Counted from the first letter of the stretch, positions 34,138 through 43,323 are shown. The stretch: DNA of 64,000 nt from Rothia koreensis (GCF_004136575.1 NZ_NOIQ01000007.1:22067-86066); one strand, 5' to 3'. Made by a program: numbers and translations. The notes: a model not told the origin generated them from the letters alone.

Positions 34138-34527
34138 ATGAGCACGTTTACTCAGACCACAAGCCGCGACGCGGAATGGATCCGTCACGTGGGGACCGCT
34201 CGTGTTCGAACCTCGCGCATCTCGCTGACTCGCCGAGGCCGTTTCGTGTTCTTCGGAGTGCCGGTGCTCTCCGCCGTCGTCGTCGTCGCGGTGGCTCTCA
34301 TGATGTTCCTCGTGCCCGGCACCGCGCAGGCGGGTACGGAGAGTGCCGCCTCGACCACGCAGTCCATTGTCGTCGGCAGCGGGGACACGCTGTGGGACAT
34401 CGCTCGGGACGTGGACTCCAGTGCGGATGTTCGAGTGACCATGGACAAGATCAACGATCTGAACGATCTGGGCAGCGGGCAGGTTACTCCCGGACAGCGT
34501 CTTATTGTCCCGATAATTTCGGAGTGA
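34138..34527 (+). CDS. LysM membrane protein, likely SOS cell-division suppressor (YneA/ChiZ position)
   Basis: A 129-residue protein with a basic N-terminus, one membrane segment at about 37-62 (FVFFGVPVLSAVVVVAVALM) and an extracellular LysM domain (about 77-127, SIVVGSGDTLWDIARDVD, then LIVPIIS) that binds peptidoglycan. The same layout and the same place, divergent from lexA, are known for YneA of Bacillus and ChiZ (Rv2719c) of Mycobacterium, which delay division after DNA damage. A perfect SOS box upstream supports that role. Sequence similarity beyond LysM is weak, so function is inferred from context. Confidence 0.82.
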   Translation: MSTFTQTTSRDAEWIRHVGTARVRTSRISLTRRGRFVFFGVPVLSAVVVVAVALMMFLVPGTAQAGTESAASTTQSIVVGSGDTLWDIARDVDSSADVRVTMDKINDLNDLGSGQVTPGQRLIVPIISE

Positions 34528-34541
34528 GGATCGGCGGTCCT

Positions 34542-34547
34542 TAGCAT
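34542..34547 (+). promoter_or_regulatory. hisC -10 hexamer (TAGCAT), leaderless
   Basis: TAGCAT is followed by six bases and the hisC GTG at 34554; there is no proper ribosome-binding site. Confidence 0.5.
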
Positions 34548-34553
34548 AGTGGG

Positions 34554-35681
34554 GTGACTGACTCATTGGACGCGCTGAACAACCTGCCCCTCCGGGACGA
34601 CCTTCGCGGTCGGTCCCCTTACGGTGCTCCCATGCTCGAGGTGCCGTACGCGTTGAACGTCAACGAAAACACGCATCCGATGCCGACCGAGGTTGTGGAG
34701 GCGGTGACCGAAGGAGTGCGAGAAGCGGCTCGTTCGCTCAACCGTTATCCGGACCGTGATTTCACGGAGCTCCGTTCAGAACTCGCCGCGTTCGTGGGAC
34801 ACGGCCTCGACCAGAACAATCTGTGGGCGGCCAATGGGTCGAACGAAATTCTCCAGCAGATCCTGCAAGTTTTCGGGGGACCGGGACGCCGGCTCATGAG
34901 TTTCGTTCCTACGTATTCGATGTATCCGCTCTTGGCTTCGGGGACCAACACCGAGTTTGTGGCGGGGGAAAGGGCCGAGGACTTCTCGCTGTCTCCCGAA
35001 TCCGCGGCACGTCAGGTCGCCGACCAGCAGCCGGCCATCACGATCCTCTGCTCCCCGAACAATCCGACCGGCACGGCTCTCGACCCCGAGGTCGTCGAGG
35101 CCGTGTACGACGCCGCGACATCCTTCGACGGAATCGTCGTGGTCGATGAAGCCTACGCTGAGTTCGCGAGAGACCCCGACCGGACGGCGCTCAGGTTGTT
35201 GCCGGGGCGCGAACGACTCATCGTCAGCCGAACCATGAGCAAGGCATTCGCCCTTGCGGGCGCCAGGATCGGGTACTTCGCGGCGGCTCCTGCCGTGGTG
35301 GATGCGATCAAGCTGGTCAGGCTCCCGTACCACTTGTCCGCCGTCACACAGGCCACGGCATTGGCCGCCCTGCGTTACCGCGGGAGGCTTCTGGCCAACG
35401 TGGAGGACATCAAGAAGCAGAGGGACCGCATCGTCGAGCACTTGCGGGACCTGGGCTTGAGTCCCGCGTCCTCGGATTCGAATTTCGTCTTCTTCGGCGG
35501 GGTGGGAGACAGCCACGGACTGTGGCAGGACCTTCTGGAGGACGGCGTCCTGATTCGCGACGTCGGAATTCCGGGGCATCTGCGCGTCACGGCGGGGACC
35601 GAGGAAGAAACCACCGCTTTTCTCGATAGTCTGGACAGGCACATCGAGCGGCGGCGGGACCTGGACCCCGCCGGCACCTGA
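34554..35681 (+). CDS. hisC: Histidinol-phosphate aminotransferase
   Basis: A 375-residue PLP enzyme of histidine synthesis. Motifs: [55 protein letters not shown]; and the PLP lysine in [17 protein letters not shown]. It leads the his operon and has a leaderless promoter. hisD, hisG, hisF, hisI and hisE are not in the window. Confidence 0.94.
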   Translation: MTDSLDALNNLPLRDDLRGRSPYGAPMLEVPYALNVNENTHPMPTEVVEAVTEGVREAARSLNRYPDRDFTELRSELAAFVGHGLDQNNLWAANGSNEILQQILQVFGGPGRRLMSFVPTYSMYPLLASGTNTEFVAGERAEDFSLSPESAARQVADQQPAITILCSPNNPTGTALDPEVVEAVYDAATSFDGIVVVDEAYAEFARDPDRTALRLLPGRERLIVSRTMSKAFALAGARIGYFAAAPAVVDAIKLVRLPYHLSAVTQATALAALRYRGRLLANVEDIKKQRDRIVEHLRDLGLSPASSDSNFVFFGGVGDSHGLWQDLLEDGVLIRDVGIPGHLRVTAGTEEETTAFLDSLDRHIERRRDLDPAGT

Positions 35682-35739
35682 GACTTTCGGAACCGAGCCA
35701 GACAGTGAGGGCCCGAGCCCTCTCGACCGCAGGAGAGTC

Positions 35740-36354
35740 ATGACGACCCCATCATCGGCCCGCACGGCCAGCATGAGCCGCGAAACCAGCGAATCCAAGG
35801 TTTCCGTCGACATCAACCTGGACGGAACCGGGCGGTCCCGTATCGAGACGACCGTGCCGTTCTACGATCACATGCTCACGGCGCTGTCCAAGCATTCCCT
35901 GATCGACCTGGACATTCGATGCTCGGGCGATACCCACGTGGACGTGCACCACACCGTGGAGGATACGGCTATCGTCCTGGGTGAGGCCTTGAAGGAAGCT
36001 CTGGGGGACAAGAGCGGAATCCGTCGGTTCGGTCAAGCCGCGGTGCCTCTTGATGAAGCGCTGGCCCGAGCGGTCGTGGATATTTCCGGCCGTCCATTCC
36101 TCGTGCACACGGGGGAGCCGGAAGGCTTTGAATTTCACCTGATTGGCGGGCACTTCACCGGTTCCATGGTGCGCCACGTCCTGGAAGCCCTGTCCTTCCA
36201 CGCGGGGATCTGCTTGCACATGAATGTCGTCTCCGGCAGGGATCCCCACCACATTGCGGAGGCCGAGTTCAAAGCCTTGGCCCGCGCGCTGCGCGAGGCC
36301 GTGGAGTCGGACCCGCGAGTCGAGGGCATCCCTTCCACGAAGGGGGCCCTGTAA
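35740..36354 (+). CDS. hisB: Imidazoleglycerol-phosphate dehydratase
   Basis: A 204-residue metal-dependent dehydratase of histidine synthesis, monofunctional (no phosphatase domain). Metal-binding motifs are [31 protein letters not shown] and [28 protein letters not shown] precedes the ATG. The stop codon abuts the hisH ATG directly. Confidence 0.95.
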   Translation: MTTPSSARTASMSRETSESKVSVDINLDGTGRSRIETTVPFYDHMLTALSKHSLIDLDIRCSGDTHVDVHHTVEDTAIVLGEALKEALGDKSGIRRFGQAAVPLDEALARAVVDISGRPFLVHTGEPEGFEFHLIGGHFTGSMVRHVLEALSFHAGICLHMNVVSGRDPHHIAEAEFKALARALREAVESDPRVEGIPSTKGAL

Positions 36355-37116
36355 ATGGTGTCCGGACCAGCGAAGGATTCGTACGAGCAGGCTGAGAGCT
36401 CGCGCCCGACCGTGACCGTTCTCGACTACGGGGCCGGTAACGTCCGTTCCGCCGTGCGTGCATTGGAGGCCGCTGGTGCCGACGTCGTCCTGTCTCGGTC
36501 GGAGTCCGACGTCCTCGGGGCCGACGGTCTTGTGGTCCCCGGGGTCGGCGCCTTCTCGGCAGTCATGAGCGCTCTCAGAGCGGCTGACGCACCCAGAATG
36601 ATCGGGCGCCGAATCGCCGGCGGGCGTCCCGTCCTCGGCATCTGCGTGGGTCTCCAAGTGTTCTTCGAGCACGGGTCCGAGCATGGGCAGGAGACCGACG
36701 GCTTGGGGGAGTGGCCCGGCCGAGTGGAGCGACTGCGGTCCGACGTCGTGCCCCACATGGGATGGAACTCGGTCCAGCCGCCGGAGGGCAGTACTCTGTT
36801 CCGCGGTGTGGAGGACGAAAGGTTCTATTTCGTCCATTCCTATGGGGTCCAGGAATGGGACTTCGACCAGACCATCGAAGCCATGAAGCCTCCGCAGGTC
36901 ACCTGGTCCGATCATGGTGGACCGTTCATCGCGGCCGTCGAGAACGGCCCGTTGTCTGCGACGCAATTCCATCCCGAAAAGTCCTCGGCGGCCGGCCTTC
37001 AGCTGTTGCGGAACTGGCTGGGCACCCTTCCGCGCGCCGGGCGGCTCGAAACCGCCGGCGCGAAGGTCGACCTCGAACATCAGGACATCGACCCGAGAGG
37101 ACGTGACCCGCGGTGA
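36355..37116 (+). CDS. hisH: Imidazole glycerol phosphate synthase glutaminase subunit
   Basis: A 253-residue class I glutamine amidotransferase that supplies ammonia to HisF. The nucleophile Cys is in [13 protein letters not shown], and the His/Glu pair in [20 protein letters not shown] opens the domain. The start abuts hisB and the stop overlaps the next small gene as GTGA. A C-terminal polar tail of about 30 residues follows the domain. Confidence 0.95.
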   Translation: MVSGPAKDSYEQAESSRPTVTVLDYGAGNVRSAVRALEAAGADVVLSRSESDVLGADGLVVPGVGAFSAVMSALRAADAPRMIGRRIAGGRPVLGICVGLQVFFEHGSEHGQETDGLGEWPGRVERLRSDVVPHMGWNSVQPPEGSTLFRGVEDERFYFVHSYGVQEWDFDQTIEAMKPPQVTWSDHGGPFIAAVENGPLSATQFHPEKSSAAGLQLLRNWLGTLPRAGRLETAGAKVDLEHQDIDPRGRDPR

Positions 37117-37280
37117 GCCCCATAGTCTCAGGACTGCTGCTCATGACCTTCGGCGCCTTCCTCGCCGGAGGTGCCATTTCCTTCCGCAGGCAGAAGATCA
37201 CCGTCATCGCCCAGCTCGTCCTCTGGGTGCTCGCGGTCGCCTTCTTCGCCTATGGCTTTTACGTGACAACTCTGGATTAG
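37113..37280 (+). CDS. 55-residue two-helix membrane protein inside the his operon
   Basis: This short frame begins GTG, overlapping the hisH stop as GTGA, and ends TAG 15 bases before priA. The product reads [20 protein letters not shown], then [14 protein letters not shown], then [21 protein letters not shown]. It has two hydrophobic helices joined by the basic loop FRRQK, a helical hairpin. Tight coupling, GC-rich third positions and uninterrupted hydrophobicity support a real gene. I recall similar small proteins at this site in Arthrobacter relatives. Function unknown; no link to histidine chemistry is evident. Confidence 0.72.
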   Translation: MSPIVSGLLLMTFGAFLAGGAISFRRQKITVIAQLVLWVLAVAFFAYGFYVTTLD

Positions 37281-37295
37281 AGGGGACCACTTCGC

Positions 37296-38042
37296 ATGAC
37301 AACCAACGAAAGACTCGAGCTTCTTCCTGCTGTGGACGTAGCCGACGGCCAGGCCGTGCGGCTCGTGCAGGGCGAGGCCGGATCGGAAACGGGCTACGGC
37401 GACCCGGTCGAGGCCGCCCTGGCCTGGCAGGAGGCCGGGGCCGAGTGGCTCCACCTGGTCGATTTGGACGCCGCGTTCGGCCGAGGCAACAACGCAGACG
37501 TGCTTCGCCGCGTGTCCCAGTCGCTGGACCTCAAGATCGAGATGTCCGGCGGGATTCGCGACGACGAGTCACTCGAGCGAGCCCTGGCCCTCGAACCTGC
37601 GCGTATCAACCTCGGAACGGCCGCGTTGGAGAACCCCGAGTGGACCAAGCGGGTCATCGCCGAACATGGCGACGTCATCGCCGTGGGCCTCGACGTGCGG
37701 GGAACCACGTTGGCGGCGCGCGGGTGGACGCAAGCGGGCGGCGATCTCTGGGAGGTCCTCGATCGGCTCAACGACGACGGGTGCGCCCGTTACGTGGTCA
37801 CGGACGTGACGAAGGATGGGACGTTGCAGGGTCCCAACACCGAACTTCTCGCCGAGGTGGCCCGTCGCACCGACAAGCCGGTGGTTGCCTCCGGCGGCAT
37901 CTCCTCCCTGCAGGACATCGAGTCCCTGCGCACGATGGTTCCCCACGGTGTCGAGGGCACCATCGTGGGCAAGGCCCTCTACGCAGGGAAGTTCACGCTC
38001 GCCGAGGCCCTCGACGTCGCCGGGCGTCCGGAGCGCCCATGA
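37296..38042 (+). CDS. priA: Phosphoribosyl isomerase A (HisA/TrpF bifunctional)
   Basis: A 248-residue TIM-barrel isomerase. It has [46 protein letters not shown] and [13 protein letters not shown], then ASGGISS. In most actinobacteria this protein serves both histidine (ProFAR isomerase) and tryptophan (PRA isomerase) pathways; no trpF is visible here, but the window is too small to conclude. The stop overlaps the following ATG. Confidence 0.92.
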   Translation: MTTNERLELLPAVDVADGQAVRLVQGEAGSETGYGDPVEAALAWQEAGAEWLHLVDLDAAFGRGNNADVLRRVSQSLDLKIEMSGGIRDDESLERALALEPARINLGTAALENPEWTKRVIAEHGDVIAVGLDVRGTTLAARGWTQAGGDLWEVLDRLNDDGCARYVVTDVTKDGTLQGPNTELLAEVARRTDKPVVASGGISSLQDIESLRTMVPHGVEGTIVGKALYAGKFTLAEALDVAGRPERP

Positions 38043-38896
38043 CCGGCAAGAAGGATCTGCCCGCCCACATTCGCGCCCAGCTCGCGAGTGCAGGGCGGTC
38101 GACGGACACCGGGGGACAGCCCTGGGAGGGCCGAAACCTGGGGGAAGGGACCTCCCACACCCACGCGTATCCTTCCGACGACGGGTTGACGCCCGCAGAC
38201 CTCGACGCCGCCCTCGGCCGTTTCGCGCGCGGGGAGGCTCCGGAGGAGGTCGTCGTCGACGCCCTCGCGAACGTGCGGCTGTTTGCGCCGGTGGTCGCAG
38301 AGCTGTCCCAATCCCACGTCACCGAGGAAGGGCTTGTCTCCGACAAGGAGTCGGACATGGCGCTGGTCAGCATCCAGGCCCCGGACGGACGCAAGGCCCT
38401 GCCCGTGTTCTCCAATGTGGAGGACCTGACTTCCTGGCATGATCAGGCCCGCCCCGTGGCCGCGGACTCCAGAAAAATGGCGCTCTCCGCGGTCGAGGAC
38501 GAGAACCAGCTGCTTGTGCTGAACCCGGGCTCGGCACTGACCTTCGTGGTTCGCAGGCCGGCCCTGTGGGCCATCGCCAAAGGTACCAGGTGGCGTCCCG
38601 CCTACTCCGATCCCGAAGTGCTCGAGGCGTTGCAGGAATGCGGGGAGCCGGACCCGTCCGTTATGTCGGTCACCATGGCTCCCGGACGAGGAGTGGGCTG
38701 CCGCGATGCCGAAGGCCACCTCCTCCCCGGCGGAGGGCCGGGGCCGGAGCTGAGCGTCGAACTCACGATTCGCCCCGGACTGGACCAGAGGGAACTCGAC
38801 ACGGCGGTCGAAGAATTCCAGAAACGCTTTTCGGCCCATCAGACCCTTGCGGATCGGGTCGATTCGGCTGACATTCGTCTGCGAGCCGGATCCTGA
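38039..38896 (+). CDS. SseB family protein
   Basis: A 285-residue protein with an SseB N-terminal-type domain at about 65-175: [60 protein letters not shown]. The role of SseB proteins in actinobacteria is unknown; some enterobacterial members affect serine sensitivity or protein secretion. ATG 38039 overlaps the priA stop, so it is the last gene of the his operon. The first 60 residues are polar and variable. Confidence 0.82.
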   Translation: MTGKKDLPAHIRAQLASAGRSTDTGGQPWEGRNLGEGTSHTHAYPSDDGLTPADLDAALGRFARGEAPEEVVVDALANVRLFAPVVAELSQSHVTEEGLVSDKESDMALVSIQAPDGRKALPVFSNVEDLTSWHDQARPVAADSRKMALSAVEDENQLLVLNPGSALTFVVRRPALWAIAKGTRWRPAYSDPEVLEALQECGEPDPSVMSVTMAPGRGVGCRDAEGHLLPGGGPGPELSVELTIRPGLDQRELDTAVEEFQKRFSAHQTLADRVDSADIRLRAGS

Positions 38897-38902
38897 CGGC
38901 CG

Positions 38903-38924
38903 CCCCGGCTCGGCCGAGCCGGGG
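38903..38924. terminator. Bidirectional terminator between SseB and DUF1844 genes
   Basis: CCCCGGCTC and GAGCCGGGG form a perfect 9-bp stem with a GGCC tetraloop, six bases after the sseB stop and just beyond the convergent DUF1844 gene end. Confidence 0.7.
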
Positions 38925-38935
38925 ATCGGCGTCGC

Positions 38936-39397
38936 TCAGAAGACGGGGCCGGTGAATTTTTCTCCGGGGCCCTGACCCGGTGCGTCCGGGGAGATGGATG
39001 CCTCGCGGAAAGCCAGTTGCAAGGAGCGGAGGCCATCGCGCAGGGGACCAGCATGCTGGGACCCGATTTCAGGGGCCGCCGCCGTGACCAGTCCGGCCAA
39101 CGCCGTGATGAGCTTCCGAGCCTCGTCGAGATCCTTGACGTCGTCCGCATCTTCTTCGGCAGCCAAACCGCATTTCACGGCCGCGGCACTCATCATGTGC
39201 ACCGCGGAGGTGGTGATGACCTCAACGGCCGCGACGTCGGCGATATCGCGCATTTGCTGCCCGATGGCTTCGACCTCCTCGGGCGTAGGTTCTGAGGCCG
39301 ACGGGTTGTGCGCTGCCGCGACGGACTCGTCGAATCGGAAGGTCTCCCGCGAATTCGTATCGCGGCCGGAGTCCTGGGAAGAAGAATTGTTGGTCAT
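38936..39397 (-). CDS. DUF1844 family protein
   Basis: A 153-residue soluble protein. The conserved core is RDIADVAAVEVITTSAVHMM, then SAAAVKCGLAAEEDADDVKD, LDEARKLITALAGLVTAAAP and EIGSQHAGPLRDGLRSLQLA. This is a strong match to DUF1844, an uncharacterised family often encoded divergently from infC in actinobacteria. ATG 39397 is preceded by GGAAG. The first 50 residues are Ser/Asp/Asn-rich. Confidence 0.85.
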   Translation of the reverse strand: MTNNSSSQDSGRDTNSRETFRFDESVAAAHNPSASEPTPEEVEAIGQQMRDIADVAAVEVITTSAVHMMSAAAVKCGLAAEEDADDVKDLDEARKLITALAGLVTAAAPEIGSQHAGPLRDGLRSLQLAFREASISPDAPGQGPGEKFTGPVF

Positions 39398-39501
39398 GAG
39401 TCCAGCTTCCCACAGGGGCACGGTGATCGGGCCTCCCGTGACGGGGTTTGTCATGAACACCACTGGGAGCGGACCTGCCCATGGTGTATAGTGGTCAGCA
39501 G

Positions 39502-39627
39502 TTTCAAGCGGAGCTGAGCTCCCACCCGCGCCAATCCCTCGGATTGCCGGGTTGTGTCACGATTTCGTGGACTCACCTCATTATTGGGTGAGGACTGTTC
39601 GTATCGTGGTTCAGCCTCCGTTTGAAA
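39502..39627 (+). ncRNA. Antiterminator pairing in the infC leader
   Basis: TTTCAAGCGGAG (39502-39513) pairs with CTCCGTTTGAAA (39616-39627) over 12 base pairs, one of them G-U. The right strand is the left arm and loop of the terminator at 39614-39638, so the two structures exclude each other. Two stable hairpins lie between the strands. This is a classical transcription-attenuation layout, here probably governing IF3, L35 and L20 synthesis. Confidence 0.65.
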
Positions 39628-39644
39628 GCAACGGGGGCTTTTTT
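39614..39644 (+). terminator. Intrinsic terminator in the infC leader (attenuator)
   Basis: GCCTCCGTT and AACGGGGGC form a 9-bp stem with one G-U pair and a 7-base loop, followed directly by six T residues. It lies 58 bases before the infC AUU start and after the promoter, so it acts on the leader transcript. Confidence 0.85.
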
Positions 39645-39702
39645 GTTGCCGTTGCAGTCATCAACAACCTATGGGGAAACCCGCTGACTACAGGAGTGCC
39701 AC

Positions 39703-40416
39703 ATTAGCGATCCACGTATCAATGACCGTATCCGCGTCCCGGAAGTCCGCCTGGTAGGCCCAAGCGGCGAACAGGTTGGGATTGTCCGCGTAGAAGACGC
39801 CCTGCGTCTGGCGCGCGAATCGGATCTTGATCTGGTCGAGGTAGCACCGTCCGCCAAGCCGCCGGTATGCAAGCTCATGGACTTCGGCAAGTACAAGTAC
39901 GAGGCCGCGGTCAAGGCTCGCGAATCCCGGCGGAACCAGACGAACACGGTGCTCAAGGAAATCCGTTTCCGGCTGAAGATCGATGACCACGACTACGAGA
40001 CCAAGGTGGGACACGCCAAGCGTTTCCTCTCCGCCGGTGACAAGGTCAAGGCCATGATTCAGTTCCGCGGCCGCGAGCAGCAGCGTCCCGAGATGGGGGT
40101 CCGTCTCCTGGAACGCATGGCCGATGACCTGGCAGAGGTGGGGACCGTGGAGTCCAACCCCCGTCAGGACGGCCGCAATATGGTCATGGTCCTCGGTCCG
40201 TTGCGCAACAAGGCCGAAAGCCGTGCGCAGGCGCGCCGTGAACAGAAGAACCAGCAGGGTGGTGGCCGCAAATCGCGCGAGCGAGTGGACACCAAGACTG
40301 CCGAGCCGGTCACCAACAGCATGGCCGACGCCATGCCTTCCGAGCTCAAAGAGCAAGCTAAGGGACAGGAGAGCGGAACTTCGGCCGAGCCGAAGACCGA
40401 TTCCTCCAACGAATGA
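39703..40416 (+). CDS. infC: Translation initiation factor IF-3, starting at AUU
   Basis: A 237-residue IF-3. The N-domain begins (I)[18 protein letters not shown] and the linker contains [20 protein letters not shown]. An in-frame TGA at 39685 is followed only by CTA CAG GAG TGC CAC before ATT, with no ATG, GTG or TTG. CAGGAG lies six bases before the ATT. The rare AUU start is the known device by which IF-3 represses its own mRNA. Taking the first ATG (39877) would delete most of the N-domain. The C-terminal 55 residues are a polar extension common in actinobacteria. It heads the infC-rpmI-rplT operon. Confidence 0.93.
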   Translation: MSDPRINDRIRVPEVRLVGPSGEQVGIVRVEDALRLARESDLDLVEVAPSAKPPVCKLMDFGKYKYEAAVKARESRRNQTNTVLKEIRFRLKIDDHDYETKVGHAKRFLSAGDKVKAMIQFRGREQQRPEMGVRLLERMADDLAEVGTVESNPRQDGRNMVMVLGPLRNKAESRAQARREQKNQQGGGRKSRERVDTKTAEPVTNSMADAMPSELKEQAKGQESGTSAEPKTDSSNE

Positions 40417-40563
40417 CCCGGTGCCAACCGGTCGGTCGCAGGACCGGACCAGGTTGCCCGCGGCTGGATCCCCGTCAGCAGCGGCCTGAACGGTCGTTGC
40501 AAGTCCGACCCCGTGCGCTTCCTGATGAGCGTGTCGGGAGAAAACGTAAGGAGAACGGCTGAT

Positions 40564-40758
40564 ATGCCGAAGCAGAAGACTCACTCGGGTGCCAAGAAGC
40601 GCTTCAAGCTGACCGGCACGGGCAAGGTGAAGCGCCAGCAGGCGAACCGCCGCCACTACTTGGAGCACAAGTCCTCCCGTCTGACCCGTCGCCTCGCGAG
40701 CGACCAGATCGTCACGGGCGGTCAGTCCAAGGTCATCAAGAAGATGCTGACCAAGTAG
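40564..40758 (+). CDS. rpmI: Ribosomal protein bL35
   Basis: A 64-residue basic ribosomal protein beginning [20 protein letters not shown] and ending [15 protein letters not shown] precedes ATG 40564. It lies between infC and rplT as in most bacteria. The 147-base gap before it can fold into nested GC-rich hairpins (CCGGTC/GACCGG, CAACC/GGTTG near 40427-40458). Confidence 0.97.
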   Translation: MPKQKTHSGAKKRFKLTGTGKVKRQQANRRHYLEHKSSRLTRRLASDQIVTGGQSKVIKKMLTK

Positions 40759-40843
40759 TCACTCGTCCCGATCGGCTGATGCCGTTCCGCCAACATTTTT
40801 GGACCGCCCGGGTGCGGTTCGCAGAACAGATAGGAGTGCACAA

Positions 40844-41224
40844 GTGGCACGTGTGAAGAGGGCGGTCAACGCCCACAAGAAGCGTCGTACGACCCTGGAC
40901 CGCGCGTCCGGCTACCGCGGTCAGCGCTCGCGGCTCTACCGCAAGGCCAAGGAGCAGGTCACCCACTCGTTCGTATACAACTACGATCACCGCCGCAAGA
41001 GGAAGGGCGACTTCCGCCGGCTCTGGATCCAGCGCATCAACGCCGCTGCTCGCGCGGAGGGCCTGACCTACAACCGTTTCATCCAGGGCCTCAAGGCCGC
41101 TGAGGTCGAGGTCGACCGCCGCATGCTCTCCGAGTTGGCCGTCAACGAGCCGACCGCGTTCAAGGCACTCGTCGACATCGCCAAGAACAACCTCCCCGAG
41201 GACACCTCCGCCAAGGCTGCCTGA
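40844..41224 (+). CDS. rplT: Ribosomal protein bL20
   Basis: A 126-residue basic 23S rRNA-binding protein. Start GTG 40844 with AGGAG upstream gives (M)[20 protein letters not shown], followed by [20 protein letters not shown]. In Firmicutes L20 represses this operon by binding the leader; the leader seen here makes a similar control possible. A strong terminator follows. Confidence 0.97.
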   Translation: MARVKRAVNAHKKRRTTLDRASGYRGQRSRLYRKAKEQVTHSFVYNYDHRRKRKGDFRRLWIQRINAAARAEGLTYNRFIQGLKAAEVEVDRRMLSELAVNEPTAFKALVDIAKNNLPEDTSAKAA

Positions 41225-41249
41225 AGTCTGGCGCCTCGACTCGAGGAAT

Positions 41250-41306
41250 AGACGCCGCCGCACCCACCCGGTCGTTCAGCGACCCGGTGACGGTGCGGCG
41301 GCGTCT
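41250..41306 (+). terminator. Terminator of infC-rpmI-rplT
   Basis: AGACGCCGCCGCACC (41250-41264) pairs perfectly over 15 bp with GGTGCGGCGGCGTCT (41292-41306); the loop contains a further CCGGTCG/CGACCCGG stem. TTTCGT follows. Confidence 0.85.
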
Positions 41307-41355
41307 TTCGTCTCCACACCTCTGTCACCGCAACGGACGGAGAACCGGCGTCGGG

Positions 41356-41361
41356 TAGCCT
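41356..41361 (+). promoter_or_regulatory. rRNA methyltransferase -10 hexamer (TAGCCT), leaderless
   Basis: TAGCCT is followed by six bases and GTG 41368, without a ribosome-binding site. Confidence 0.55.
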
Positions 41362-41367
41362 GACACG

Positions 41368-42303
41368 GTGGATACTTTCGAATTGCTCTCTCGCGAACGA
41401 ACGCTGATCAACCCACGTGCCGATCGCGTCAAGGACGTCGCGGCACTCGCGCGTTCCAGGGCTCGAGCCAAGACCGGACTCTTCGTGGTGGAAGGGCCGC
41501 AAGGGGTCCGCGAGGCGTTGGCCGCTCACCGCGACCGGCCGATTCTGGACGCCGTCTACGTCACCGAAGCCGCGCTCGAGCGCCACCCTGATCTGAGCGA
41601 TTCCATCGCGGCGGCCGCGGGGAGCGGTGCGCCGTCGACGTCGGGCAAACCGCGGAGACTCTTCGTGCGGCTCGTCTCGGACGAGGTCCTCGCGGCGATG
41701 TCGGACGCGCTGACACCCCAGGGCGTACTGGCCGTTGCTCACGGGCGGGAAGTTCTCGGCTCGGGGCCCTGGGCGTCGAACGTTGCCCCCGGACTGGTTT
41801 CCGCGATGGTTCGGGTCCAGGACCCGGGGAATGCCGGAACGCTCATTCGTGCATCGGATGCGGTCGGTGCGGATGCGGTTGTCACCACCAAGGGGAGCGT
41901 CGAGGTCCTGAATCCGAAAACCGTCCGGTCGACCGCGGGATCGGTGTTCCACCTGCCGGTAACGGCGGGCATGGACTTTCATGAACTCGTGGGCAGGGCC
42001 CGGGATCGCGGCATGATGATCCTCGCCGCCGACGGGCACGGGGACCATGACCTTGACGACCTGGCCGACGCCGCCGCTCAGGCCCGACTCGGCGGAGAGA
42101 AAAAGGTGCCCTCAACCGGCATTGATCTGCGTCGACCCACGCTCTGGCTCTTCGGCAACGAGGCCCAGGGACTGAGCGATGAAGAGAAATTGTCGGCGGA
42201 CGCTCGCGTCGCGGTTCCCGTCCACGGAAGGGCCGAATCTCTCAATGTGGGCACGGCCGCGACCGTATGCCTCTATGCCAGCGCCCGAGCCAGACGGAAC
42301 TGA
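41368..42303 (+). CDS. SpoU/TrmH-family RNA 2'-O-methyltransferase
   Basis: A 311-residue SPOUT enzyme. Motif 1 is VRVQDPGNAGTLIRASDA, motif 2 LWLFGNEAQGLS and motif 3 VPVHGRAESLNVGTAATVCL, the knotted SAM-binding site. The N-terminal part FVVEGPQGVREALAAH matches the substrate-binding domain of rRNA methyltransferases such as RlmB and TsnR. Target base unknown. Its place between rplT and pheS is common in actinobacteria. Confidence 0.9.
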   Translation: MDTFELLSRERTLINPRADRVKDVAALARSRARAKTGLFVVEGPQGVREALAAHRDRPILDAVYVTEAALERHPDLSDSIAAAAGSGAPSTSGKPRRLFVRLVSDEVLAAMSDALTPQGVLAVAHGREVLGSGPWASNVAPGLVSAMVRVQDPGNAGTLIRASDAVGADAVVTTKGSVEVLNPKTVRSTAGSVFHLPVTAGMDFHELVGRARDRGMMILAADGHGDHDLDDLADAAAQARLGGEKKVPSTGIDLRRPTLWLFGNEAQGLSDEEKLSADARVAVPVHGRAESLNVGTAATVCLYASARARRN

Positions 42304-42360
42304 TGCGGCGCCGGTAGGTGCATTCACCCTGAGAACCCATCATCGACCGGGAGCGAAAGA

Positions 42361-43323
42361 ATGGCAGACAAAGGCGGAAACACAGCGATCTTCGCGGCGC
42401 TCGGCGCCAACTTGGGCATAGCCGTCCTCAAATTCGGGGCGTACCTGCTGACCAAGTCCTCGTCCATGTTGGCGGAATCGATCCATTCGCTCGCCGACAC
42501 AGGAAATCAGATTCTTCTCCTGATCGGGGGCAAGGCGTCCAAGAAGAAGGCCGACAAGGAACATCCATTCGGCCACGGTCAGAACCGATACATCTACGCC
42601 TTCCTGGTGTCGATTGTCATGTTCAGCCTCGGTGGACTCTTCTCCCTCTACGAGGGTTGGGAGAAGTGGCACGAACCCCACGCCATCGAGTCATGGGCGT
42701 GGGTCCCTATCGCGGTTCTGGTGGGGTCGATTCTCCTCGAGGGGCGGTCCCTTCTCGTGGCGTCCAAGGAGGCCCGAACGAAGAGGGGGCGCAAGAGCTG
42801 GTTCGGTTTCCTCCGTGCCGCCAAGTCGCCCGAATTGCCGGTCGTGATGCTGGAGGACTCCGCCGCCGTGACGGGCCTCTGCCTGGCCCTCGTCGGAGTC
42901 GTGATGACGGTGATCACGGGAGACGGACGTTGGGACGCGGCCGGGTCGGGAGCGATCGGGGTGCTCCTGGTCGTCGTCGCCATCTTCCTGGCCATCGAAA
43001 TCAAGTCCTTGCTCGTTGGTGAATCGGCCGGCCCGGAGAGGGAACGGATCATCAAGGAAGCGGTCACTTCGGAAGACGGAATCGAGCTGATCCACCTCAA
43101 GACCATGCACATGGGACCCGAGGAGATCCTGGTCGCGGCCAAGATCGCGGTCGGTGGCAGCGTCGATACCCTGGGCCTCGTCGATGCGATCAACGATGCG
43201 GAGGCGCGCATCAGGTCCGAGCTGCCCGAGGCTCGCCTCATCTACATTGAGCCGGACGTCTACCGGGAGAATTACGTCCCCCAGGGGCCGGAGCGCGACG
43301 ACGGCGAGGGAAGCAACCGATGA
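42361..43323 (+). CDS. Cation diffusion facilitator family metal transporter
   Basis: A 320-residue CDF exporter with about six membrane helices. TM2 carries AESIHSLADTGNQ and TM5 EDSAAVTGL, the expected metal-binding positions. HPFGHGQNRYIYAFLVS is a typical loop. A cytoplasmic C-terminal domain starts at about 225. It resembles the ZnT9-like branch; metal (Zn, Mn or Fe) not predictable. The stop overlaps the Nudix gene start as ATGA. Confidence 0.88.
   Translation: MADKGGNTAIFAALGANLGIAVLKFGAYLLTKSSSMLAESIHSLADTGNQILLLIGGKASKKKADKEHPFGHGQNRYIYAFLVSIVMFSLGGLFSLYEGWEKWHEPHAIESWAWVPIAVLVGSILLEGRSLLVASKEARTKRGRKSWFGFLRAAKSPELPVVMLEDSAAVTGLCLALVGVVMTVITGDGRWDAAGSGAIGVLLVVVAIFLAIEIKSLLVGESAGPERERIIKEAVTSEDGIELIHLKTMHMGPEEILVAAKIAVGGSVDTLGLVDAINDAEARIRSELPEARLIYIEPDVYRENYVPQGPERDDGEGSNR

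Larger units (their letters stand above)
39398..39702 (+). promoter_or_regulatory. infC control region (promoter plus structured leader)
   Basis: This 305-base stretch contains no gene. Bases 39398-39480 show nothing beyond the divergent DUF1844 start region. The -10 hexamer TATAGT lies at 39487-39492, so transcription should start near 39499 and give a leader of about 200 bases. The leader has hairpins at 39524-39552 (ACCCG/CGGGT plus CAATCC/GGATTG) and 39572-39592 (CTCACC/GGTGAG), an intrinsic terminator, and an upstream strand complementary to the terminator's left arm. Confidence 0.75.

Noticed and set aside
36914..38038. Long N-terminal extension of the SseB-like frame through hisH and priA
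   Set aside because: The upstream part is Arg/Gly-rich shadow translation. The ATG at 38039, overlapping the priA stop, is the sensible start.
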